Part shown: piece by piece, positions 31,212 to 39,136 of the stretch
Numbering within the stretch: position 1 is the stretch's first letter
Layout of the letters: each line of letters begins with the position of its first letter
Assembly (NCBI RefSeq): GCF_000315915.1
Contig: NC_020187.1
Location: forward strand, 1,488,001-1,552,000
From: Henningerozyma blattae CBS 6284
Lineage: Eukaryota; Ascomycota; Saccharomycetes; Saccharomycetales; Saccharomycetaceae
Direction: 5' to 3'
Length of the DNA: 64,000 nucleotides
Notes under the pieces: model-generated
Database searches by the model: none
Told to the model about the DNA's origin: nothing
What the model saw: only the letters and a program-made list of their open reading frames with translations
Program-made: the position numbers and the translations under genes

Positions 31212-32948
31212 CTATTGGATATCCAAGCTATAAGCAATTGGATTATCCTCCTCCTCCTTAACATAATTTGCAACACCGACGAATCTATTCCATAGCTTAT
31301 TCATATTATACAAACAAATATTCCATACATTAGATGGTAAATCAGCGTAGCATCGATAAATGAATCTCAATGCTTCTTTAAAATTATGAATTTCAGTCTT
31401 CCAAGCTTTTTCCCAGACACCTTCAATTTCAGTACCATTTGAATCTAGTTGTTTTGTCTTCTTCTTTGGCATCTTTAAATCTGCAAAGACAACTTGTTCT
31501 TCCTTTTCTTTAATTAAGGTATCTTTTTCTTCTGAAGCCTTAATCCCACCCTTACTTGCATTTGCTTTTATACTTGTAATTGTACTTGTCACTGCTTTTC
31601 TTGCTGAGCCTAATAATTTAAAGAAATTATTATTTTGGAAGAAATTTGCCAATTTATTTTGAGTATTATTACTCGAGTTTAATCTTTGGTTATATAAAGT
31701 TTCAAAATTATTAATAGCAGCAATAGATTGTGATAATCTATCAAAAGTATTAATCAAGGCAATCAATTCATATTTAGTCAATTTATCAACAATGTGTTGT
31801 TTAGTTTCTTCATCATGTTGATCTAATTCGAATAAAATCTTTAAAGAAGTGGCGTAACCAGTAGTTTGGATTTTCCCCCACATTCTACATCTATCACAGT
31901 GAACGCAATCCATTAATCTTGTGACATTCTTGAACCGTAACTTAAAATCATCTTTTAATTTTGAACTAATATTATCTGAAAAAATTAAATCTTCATTGAA
32001 GATTTTCGAATCTAATTGAGAAACAATATTTAAGAAAATGGACTTTACCTTTTCATCATATGAATCACAAAACGAAAGACGTTTCATATAAGGTCTAATT
32101 TTCCATAAGGCCTTTGAAATAACTGAATAATCAAAATAGATATTTGCAACTCTGTCTGGGAAATTACCAACTCTTGCCATGAATAAATCCAAGTTTGGTT
32201 CAAAGTTCCCAGTATCAGTGTTTAAATAACCATTTGATAAATGAGTAGCAATGGAAGCATGGAGTCCAGAGACTAATCTATAAAATGCGTCCTTTGCTAA
32301 CGATTGACCAGTTTCTCCTACAGTGAAACAATTTTCATTATAAATGTTCATCCAAATAGAAGCAGATTGATTACCTCCATAACCAGTGAATCTCTCTGGA
32401 TTTTCCACCAAGTCTACTAGTACAGATCCTTCTTTACTAAAATCATCTAAATCGCAATAGTCATATTGTGATCCTACTTTTTGAGTGGAACCTGATTTAG
32501 ATTTATCACATAATTGGTTTAAGAAAGTTAATTCATTATCATTTTCTTCAGTAGCTTCACTAACAGTTTCATTATTCAAACTACCCAAAACTTCTGGCTG
32601 CCAAATTTCAGGTAATTTATCCCAATCCTCGACCACATCTACAGCACAGTTCCTACTCGTACAAAATGCATCACTGGTATCCCAAAATGAACATTCTTTG
32701 TATAAATCTATTTTAAAATATCTGAAAAATTCTGTTTGAACTAATGACACCAAATCTGGTCTAATTTTTTTATTAATTTCATTTATTTCTTTAAACGTTA
32801 TGTCACATGAAGGACTGACTTGTTGGTTCACATCTAGTTTACAAAAATTTGACTCTTGAATAGACACATCTTCATTATTATCAGCATTAACATTGACTGA
32901 TGATAATCCTATTAGAGCCAGGTTAGTCAAAAGGCTATTTAATTTCAT
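31212..32948 (-). CDS. ERO1: ER thiol oxidase Ero1
   Basis: Ero1 is the FAD-dependent oxidase that passes disulfides to Pdi1 in the ER lumen. The 578-residue protein has an N-terminal signal peptide ('MKLNSLLTNLALIGLSSVNV'). The shuttle cysteines are in 'CTSRNC', and the active-site cluster has C348, C351 and C354 in 'MDCVHCDRCRMWGKIQTTGY'. A C-terminal extension after about residue 450 corresponds to the membrane-tethering tail of yeast Ero1. In S. cerevisiae ERO1 is YML130C, well away from TAF13 and VPS9, so its place here marks a rearranged or differently fractionated segment. Confidence 0.97.
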   Translation of the reverse strand: MKLNSLLTNLALIGLSSVNVNADNNEDVSIQESNFCKLDVNQQVSPSCDITFKEINEINKKIRPDLVSLVQTEFFRYFKIDLYKECSFWDTSDAFCTSRNCAVDVVEDWDKLPEIWQPEVLGSLNNETVSEATEENDNELTFLNQLCDKSKSGSTQKVGSQYDYCDLDDFSKEGSVLVDLVENPERFTGYGGNQSASIWMNIYNENCFTVGETGQSLAKDAFYRLVSGLHASIATHLSNGYLNTDTGNFEPNLDLFMARVGNFPDRVANIYFDYSVISKALWKIRPYMKRLSFCDSYDEKVKSIFLNIVSQLDSKIFNEDLIFSDNISSKLKDDFKLRFKNVTRLMDCVHCDRCRMWGKIQTTGYATSLKILFELDQHDEETKQHIVDKLTKYELIALINTFDRLSQSIAAINNFETLYNQRLNSSNNTQNKLANFFQNNNFFKLLGSARKAVTSTITSIKANASKGGIKASEEKDTLIKEKEEQVVFADLKMPKKKTKQLDSNGTEIEGVWEKAWKTEIHNFKEALRFIYRCYADLPSNVWNICLYNMNKLWNRFVGVANYVKEEEDNPIAYSLDIQ

Positions 32949-33581
32949 TATGTACAGATTAGAATTCTTGAATACAACTTCTTGTATTTGGATAAAACCT
33001 TAATAATATATCAGTTATGACTTTATTAACCTTCAACTATGGTCTCAAATCTACTATTTACGAATCTGTTTATCAGATTATTCTAAACATCTCTTCGATC
33101 TCTCTTCTTTTATAGAACGAAGTTGAATATTTCGGGAAAACTAATTAATAAGCGAAATAGGCAACGTGAGTGCAAACATCGCGAAATTTGAAACAAGCCT
33201 TGAAGGTGTTCGAAACTTGGCGATCGCGTTTTATTAAAAGTCAAGTAAGAGGTATTTTGAAGGTAAAATTACATGGAAACTACTATGTAGTGTTGATGAA
33301 ATTGATCATTTTGAAGAGTTTAGATGCCTAAGCCTTGTATAGCACTATCTTTACAAAGCTTAGTTTTCTATTGGTTTTGTTGTAATTAGTAATACATAAT
33401 AAGCCTTCTTGGAAAAAACAAAAACGTAACGCCGAAATTTCTAGAACAATTAGAGCAGGGATATGTTAGTACAAAGCAATATTATTGCGGTACCAAATGC
33501 TGAGTTATTTATAGGTTTGTCTATGAGTCTTTGTAGTTTCCAAACTTTCATCACATGCTCATGCCACTAATGGCTGAATAT
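32949..33581. other. ERO1 upstream region
   Basis: This is 633 bases between the ERO1 start and the VPS9 stop (both on the minus strand), presumably the ERO1 promoter. A 'CAACGTG' near 33164 is one base away from the unfolded-protein-response core CAGCGTG, too weak to call. No gene is visible. Confidence 0.4.
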
Positions 33582-35093
33582 TTATTCTGAAAAAGATAAT
33601 AGTACATCGACACATGTACCGATTCTATATTTTTTGGCATAACAAACGTCACGTATCAAGTCTTTCTCCATTTTAGGGAACATAGATTGAAGGATATCTA
33701 AAACTTCCTTGTGCTGTTCCTGCTCCATTAATCTTGCTAATTGACGTTCTTCATCAGATATATGGCGATGATGACGGTGGCGGCGATATTCTTGCAATTG
33801 TTGTGGCTGTTGCTGTTGGTATTCTTGCAGTTGATCTTGATTGTGTTGGTGATAATCATTAATTCTAGAGTTATTAGATCCGCTGTTGGGACGTCCAGAG
33901 TCGTGGTCCAGATCTTCAGTAAATGTCGAGAAGAAATCAGAGACTTTATTAACCAAGGAACTTGTTGCTTCGTCTAGTGGAGAGAGAATATAATCACTTG
34001 GATTTGTAGTTGAGAAATTATTATGTTTGAGCTTAGTTTCTAGTTCACGATTCTTCAATAGTTCGTTTTCTTTAGCGATACGTTGTTCATTATTCTTGTG
34101 AGCTCTTTCATATTCAATCTCGTCATCAATGGTTAACGAATCTTTATTTAGTTCCAAATTAATAAAGTTAATAGCAGCCTGCAAACTACTTAAATAATAA
34201 GATTCTTCACCGCGGATGAAATTTTCAAATCTAAATCGTTCGATATATCGAACATTAGAAACTAAATTTTCGATATCACTCTTCAATAAGGTATAAATTA
34301 GCAACGGTATAAAGGTATCGGCACCTTTACCCTCTAATTGTGATTGTTTCAAAATACCAAACAAAACTTTGCATGAATTTAATATGCAAACAACTTTATC
34401 CCTAGGAGCTTTATAGCCATTCACTTTAGATAATTCGTCCACAGAAAAATTAACAAATTTATCCAACCTTTCTGTCTCCACATTAGTGATATCTAAGTAT
34501 TCCGGTTTCATAAATTTATATTCATTAATTTTATTTTTCAATAATATATCATCTTTTAAATCATTTGAATGGCCTTTATCTAAATCATCCTTCATTACTT
34601 TAAGATATGGTGAAAAACATCTGGTATATAATTTCCCCATGATTAATTTTTCCATACCTTCTTTGGCATTGTTTAACTGTTTGGTATCAAGAGATTTAAA
34701 GGGTTCATATTCAGAATATTTCCTGTATATAAAATTTTTAAAATCATTGATTAACTTTTGTTGTTCTTCAGCAGACCAAAGTATTCTTTGGGTGACGAAA
34801 TTGTGTAAGAAAGATCTGGCGTATCTAACAATGGGATCTGCTTGTGGAGTTTTTAGTTGTTTTAAAAATAATTGGAAATCATAAAATGGTTCATCCTCAT
34901 TACCATTCTCATTTTCATATTCAAATGGTTCATTAGAATTGGTTGGCAGAGTTGATGTCCTTGAATTAATTGATATTTCCTTGTTAATTGACCCTTGTTC
35001 AGAAGATGAAGAAGTGGAACTAATATCGTTATCACTTGCAATTTGAGAATTACTTATGGAATTTGGATCATTAAGCACATCAAAATAACTCAT
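33582..35093 (-). CDS. VPS9: Vps9, Rab5-type GTPase exchange factor
   Basis: Vps9 is the exchange factor for the endosomal GTPase Vps21, needed for vacuolar protein sorting. The 503-residue protein (451 in S. cerevisiae) has a Ser/Asn-rich N-terminus, a helical bundle ('FYDFQLFLKQLKTPQADPIV'), the VPS9 catalytic domain ('SCKVLFGILKQ', 'GADTFIPLLIYTLLKSDIEN', 'YLSSLQAAINFINLE'), a Gln/His-rich linker and a C-terminal CUE ubiquitin-binding domain ('LQSMFPKMEKDLIRDVCYAK'). It is YML097C in S. cerevisiae. Confidence 0.97.
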   Translation of the reverse strand: MSYFDVLNDPNSISNSQIASDNDISSTSSSSEQGSINKEISINSRTSTLPTNSNEPFEYENENGNEDEPFYDFQLFLKQLKTPQADPIVRYARSFLHNFVTQRILWSAEEQQKLINDFKNFIYRKYSEYEPFKSLDTKQLNNAKEGMEKLIMGKLYTRCFSPYLKVMKDDLDKGHSNDLKDDILLKNKINEYKFMKPEYLDITNVETERLDKFVNFSVDELSKVNGYKAPRDKVVCILNSCKVLFGILKQSQLEGKGADTFIPLLIYTLLKSDIENLVSNVRYIERFRFENFIRGEESYYLSSLQAAINFINLELNKDSLTIDDEIEYERAHKNNEQRIAKENELLKNRELETKLKHNNFSTTNPSDYILSPLDEATSSLVNKVSDFFSTFTEDLDHDSGRPNSGSNNSRINDYHQHNQDQLQEYQQQQPQQLQEYRRHRHHRHISDEERQLARLMEQEQHKEVLDILQSMFPKMEKDLIRDVCYAKKYRIGTCVDVLLSFSE

Positions 35094-35555
35094 AATAAAG
35101 TTTAATACGGTTATATGTAATTTATGTGTGCTTTGGATTTTAAACGTTTATCTTCTATTCAATTTAAAAATTAAAGGAGTTCGGTGTTTGCCTATCACTC
35201 GTTAATTAAAGATACAACTTCAAATTTGTTAGAACTTTTATAAATGGCAATATTAAAATAATAAATATGGAAAAAATTTATTCAATTGACTGTATATTGT
35301 TCTCTGTTTTATTTTATATTATTTTATACTTCTATAATCGTAAAAAGGATTTGCATTAATTTAATTGTCGTTTGATATCTAAAATATATGTTTAACCAAA
35401 ATGTACAATTTAATGTTGATTACATTTTCCGTTTTGGAAAAAATAGTAATGAAAAAAAAAAAATTGCGGTATTCGTTAAAATCGATGAGTGTGAAAAAGA
35501 AAAAAAGAAATAATAATTTTAGGTACCCAAATAAATAACAAAGTATAACTAACGA
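35094..35555. other. VPS9/YML096W divergent promoter
   Basis: This is 462 bases of AT-rich sequence between divergent start codons, with a poly-A tract at about 35453-35463. No specific motif or gene could be supported. Confidence 0.5.
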
Positions 35556-37112
35556 ATGTGTGGTATATTGCTAAATATTTCCCCTAATGACAACCTTAAG
35601 TTCTTTCAAAATGAATATAAAGAGTTCAAGGAAAATTGCCCAGACGCGTTGTTAAATTCAAATAATGATTATACGTTTAGCAATTTAATGAAATTAATCT
35701 CCGCTAGAGGCCCCAATTTTGCATCTCTTCGTACTTTAAAAGATCATAGAATATCTTTGTTTTCTTCTGTATTATCTTTGAGAGAACCGTTTTGTAAGCA
35801 AAGTGTTCTAGTAGAAGATAGATATGTTTTACAATTTAATGGAGAATTATATAATGATGAAATCATTCACAATGATACTCAGTTTATTGTAAAATTACTT
35901 TTAAATACAGAGCAAAATAGTAAGGGTATTATAAGTGTTATAAAAAATTTAGATGGTGAGTTTGCTTTTTCTATATATGATCTAAAGAATAAAAGATTAT
36001 ATTTTGGTAGAGACCCGATTGGAAAGAGAAGTCTATGTTATTATCTAACAGATGCAAATGAGTTATATGTTTCAAGTGTTAGTGGATCCATTAAAGGTTT
36101 TAAAAATTGTGACGCAGGTGTAATCTACGAATACGATGCAACTAATAAAAACTCACCCCTTACTATATTTAATAATATATTCGAAGATTTTACTATCAAT
36201 GATAAGTCTGATTTAGAATTTAAATCATTACAGAAGCATATCGAGGAATTATATAAAGTTCTATACAATGCAGTTCGTAAAAGAGTATTATCTATCCATC
36301 CTACACATATTGAAAATTCTCCAATCGCTGTTCTATTTTCTGGTGGTTTAGACTGCTCAGTAATTGTTGCGTTAATATGTGAAGTAATACGAAATGAAAA
36401 AAAGAAAGCTATAATAGAATTGCTGAATGTTGGCTTTGAAAATCCTAGAACAGGATTAATGCCAAAGGATACGCCTGACAGAAAATTGGCTATTTCCAGC
36501 TCATATATTTTACAGAAATTATATCCCAATGTTCCTATTAAACTTATTGAAGTGGATGTTCCATATGATGAATATTTAGAGAAAAGACCAATCGTAATTG
36601 ATTTAATGTATCCAAAAGAAACTGAGATGGATTTGTCAATTGCTATTGCATTTTATTTTGCATCTAGAGGTAAAGGTTATATACAAACTGGATCTGATAA
36701 AAGAATCGAATATCGAAGGAAAGGTATTGTTTTATTCAGTGGTCTAGGAGCAGATGAATTATATGGTGGCTATCATAAGTTTGTAAATAAAACCCCACGA
36801 GAGCTAGTTGAAGAACTAACTAGACAGATAAACAATATTCATGACCGTAATTTAAATCGTGATGATAAAGTTATTGCAAATAATGGTGTTGAAGTCCGTT
36901 ATCCATTTTTGGATGAGCATGTTATTAAATATTCCACACATGACATTCCGATAAATTATAAAATTAATAAACTAATATTAAGGAAATTATCATTAGAGAT
37001 GTTGCATTTAGACGGAATAAGTGAAGAGCCCAAAAGAGCAATTCAATTTGGCTCAAAAAGTGCTAAAATGACTAAAGATGGTAATAAAAACGGTACTGAT
37101 AAAATAAAATAA
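35556..37112 (+). CDS. Asparagine-synthetase-like protein (YML096W homolog)
   Basis: This protein has an N-terminal class II glutamine amidotransferase domain (catalytic Cys2 in 'MCGILLNI', 'YVLQFNGELYND', 'LDGEFAFSIYD', 'YFGRDPIGKRSL') and a C-terminal asparagine-synthase ATP-pyrophosphatase domain ('SPIAVLFSGGLDCSVIVALI', 'LFSGLGADELYGGYHKF', 'EVRYPFLDEHVI'). At 518 residues it matches the uncharacterised S. cerevisiae YML096W (about 525), which lies in the same place between VPS9 and RAD10. The motifs look intact; the physiological substrate is unknown. Confidence 0.93.
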   Translation: MCGILLNISPNDNLKFFQNEYKEFKENCPDALLNSNNDYTFSNLMKLISARGPNFASLRTLKDHRISLFSSVLSLREPFCKQSVLVEDRYVLQFNGELYNDEIIHNDTQFIVKLLLNTEQNSKGIISVIKNLDGEFAFSIYDLKNKRLYFGRDPIGKRSLCYYLTDANELYVSSVSGSIKGFKNCDAGVIYEYDATNKNSPLTIFNNIFEDFTINDKSDLEFKSLQKHIEELYKVLYNAVRKRVLSIHPTHIENSPIAVLFSGGLDCSVIVALICEVIRNEKKKAIIELLNVGFENPRTGLMPKDTPDRKLAISSSYILQKLYPNVPIKLIEVDVPYDEYLEKRPIVIDLMYPKETEMDLSIAIAFYFASRGKGYIQTGSDKRIEYRRKGIVLFSGLGADELYGGYHKFVNKTPRELVEELTRQINNIHDRNLNRDDKVIANNGVEVRYPFLDEHVIKYSTHDIPINYKINKLILRKLSLEMLHLDGISEEPKRAIQFGSKSAKMTKDGNKNGTDKIK

Positions 37113-37145
37113 AATTATTCAGTAACATAACCTTAGGATTGAAAA

Positions 37146-37865
37146 TTAATCATTCAAATATTCAATGTATTTGGCAGCCTGTTCGAAATTAAAGGCTAGT
37201 AATAAAGTAAATCCATTAAACATGCATATTTTTGTTAAATCTTTAACAGTATCCTCTGAATTAGAATCATCAACGACAAATATCAATATATTATTATCAC
37301 TATTATTGCTTGAACTCGTAAATGGCTTCATTCTTCTTGTTATGTAATCATTGTATAATTTGTGATAACTTAATGTCAAAAATAAAACAGATCTCCCATG
37401 AAGAAAATAATCATAATATATTTTTGTTCCAGCAGGGGGTTTATAATATCTCCAATTAGTATTTTTTAAATGATTCAATAGTGGATTTTCACGTTGTGTA
37501 GAGTTTACTAATACAGTTTTTGTCAAGTTACTTCTATTAATCGGGGTATAATTATTGTTAGAGCTTTTAGAAGCTGAATTTTCCAAGTTATTATTCTTAA
37601 GGTCATTAGAGTGATTATGACTATTAGATATGGCACTTACCAAATGTGGTTGGGAATTCCTTTCTTTAATATCATGATTAGTACTGTTATTTCTATAAGT
37701 ATTGTTCTGTAGACTTCCTGTTGCATCTATTTTGGTAGATTGGTTAGTCTCTATAGGTGTTGGCTGAGATACTTTTTCTGTATCATTATCATCTCCATGA
37801 GATTCTCGTAGCCTTTTGACCCCGGCTAAAATTGATTGAAAAGATGTAGGATCAGTATTATTCAT
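37146..37865 (-). CDS. RAD10: Rad10, DNA repair endonuclease subunit (ERCC1)
   Basis: Rad10 is the non-catalytic partner of Rad1 in the structure-specific endonuclease used in nucleotide excision repair and single-strand annealing. The 239-residue protein (210 in S. cerevisiae) has a long Asn/Ser-rich N-terminus and then the conserved ERCC1 central domain ('NPLLNHLKNTNWRYYKPPAG', 'YDYFLHGRSVLFLTLSYHKL') and a C-terminus 'FNFEQAAKYIEYLND'. It is convergent with the YML096W homolog, as in S. cerevisiae. Confidence 0.95.
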   Translation of the reverse strand: MNNTDPTSFQSILAGVKRLRESHGDDNDTEKVSQPTPIETNQSTKIDATGSLQNNTYRNNSTNHDIKERNSQPHLVSAISNSHNHSNDLKNNNLENSASKSSNNNYTPINRSNLTKTVLVNSTQRENPLLNHLKNTNWRYYKPPAGTKIYYDYFLHGRSVLFLTLSYHKLYNDYITRRMKPFTSSSNNSDNNILIFVVDDSNSEDTVKDLTKICMFNGFTLLLAFNFEQAAKYIEYLND

Positions 37866-38164
37866 TTATTTAGTTGCCTGTCGTTTTTTTTTGTAATAAT
37901 AATAAGTAAAAAGTGTCAGATTATATGAAGTGGTATTAAGTCAAAATAAATAATTTAATAATTTACTATAATTCTCGTAAATCTCAATAGCTGGGTTTGA
38001 ATAGATATTTTCAGTAGAATTCTTAAATGATTCATTACCGCGAACCAATGAAAAAAAAAACGATTTTAAGTATGATGATGCATATATAAGAAAAAAAAAT
38101 TTATTTAATAAATTCTTCTTTTAAGAATAAGAAACACAATTATCCTATCATCATAGTCAAGAAT

Positions 38165-38745
38165 ATGTCATCTACAAAGAGTATGTTATCTAAACATCTT
38201 ATTTTCTACAGTTGAGCCTATTTTACTAACAAAAGAATAACTAATAGTCCACTGTTGTATTAACATAACGTGGCAGACCTTAACCTAATTTTGTAGTTGA
38301 TTTGAGTACATTAGGTCCAGAACAACTAGTTGCTGTCAAGAGACAATTTGATCAAGAGTTAGATCATTTCAACCAGTCTTTACAGGCTTTAAATATTGCT
38401 TCAAATAAATTCACAGAGTGTATTGAAGATATAAAGCAAGTTTCTAAAAAAGAAAACGATGGCCAGCAAATATTAATACCTGCCTCATCTTCTTTGTATA
38501 TACCTGGTAAAATTGTAAATAACCAAAGTTTTATGGTAGATGTTGGTACAGGTTATTATATCGAAAAAAATAGAGAAGAAGCTATTACTTTCTATCAAGC
38601 CAAAGTTGATAAGTTAAAGAAAGAGAGTATTCAATTGCAAGATATAATTAAAGAAAAGGCACAAGTAGTTCTTATGTTAGAACAACGTCTAAGACAACTG
38701 GCTCTGCAACGTCGTGAAGAGGCTAAGACTGAAACTGCTAAATAA
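38165..38745 (+). CDS. GIM5: Prefoldin subunit 5 (two exons)
   Basis: Gim5 is an alpha-type subunit of the prefoldin complex that hands unfolded actin and tubulin to the CCT chaperonin. The gene is spliced: exon 1 is 38165-38180 and exon 2 is 38297-38745, together 154 residues. The joined start reads Met-Ser-Ser-Thr-Lys-Ile-Asp-Leu, matching the family's N-terminus. Exon 2 alone has no ATG start. Terminal coiled-coil helices flank the beta region ('[20 protein letters not shown]', 'GYYIEKN'). It is YML094W, which also has an intron close to its start in S. cerevisiae. Confidence 0.93.
38181..38296 (+). other. GIM5 spliceosomal intron
   Basis: This 116-base intron has a 5' splice site GTATGT at 38181-38186, a perfect branch point TACTAAC at 38224-38230 and a 3' splice site TTTTGTAG ending at 38296. 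Two nearer AGs (38246-38247 and 38274-38275) would both lead to an early stop, so the distal AG is the one that restores the protein. Confidence 0.92.
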
Positions 38746-39136
38746 ATTTCTGCATAATAGGAGTTTCCTCATTTTCTAGAGGAACTAATTATATAGATAA
38801 TTATGTGATAAGCTCAAATAAACTGTAATTATATTTGTATACTTTGAAGATGGCCTTCCATAAACACCAAGTATTAACATTATTGTTAGTATGTACTTAA
38901 TGGTTAAGAATATGTATAATTATATATATTTTACTTTTTTTTATTTTTTTTTTTTTTTTTGTTCAATTTCGGAATTCTACCTTTTCAGGATTTTTTCATG
39001 AAAAATTTACAGGCGATGAGGATGAGATGCATTATTTATGCTACTTATAAAACTTTAATTATACATTATTATAACTGTAGTGATCTATTAAAAATAGCAC
39101 TAAAGAAATACTCCATAACTGGAAATAAGTGATAGA
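38746..39136 (+). promoter_or_regulatory. UTP14 promoter with RRPE and PAC
   Basis: A textbook ribosome-biogenesis promoter: RRPE 'TGAAAAATTT' at 38999-39008, followed five bases later by PAC 'GCGATGAG' at 39013-39020 and a second overlapping-type 'GATGAGATG' at 39021-39029, about 110-140 bases upstream of the UTP14 start. A poly-T run lies at about 38935-38960. Confidence 0.8.

Noticed and set aside
33150..33175. Unfolded-protein-response element upstream of ERO1
   Set aside because: CAACGTG differs from CAGCGTG at a core base and no second site supports it.
38231..38275. Proximal 3' splice sites of the GIM5 intron (AG at 38247 and 38275)
   Set aside because: Both lead to in-frame stops within about 15 codons; only the AG at 38296 gives the conserved protein.
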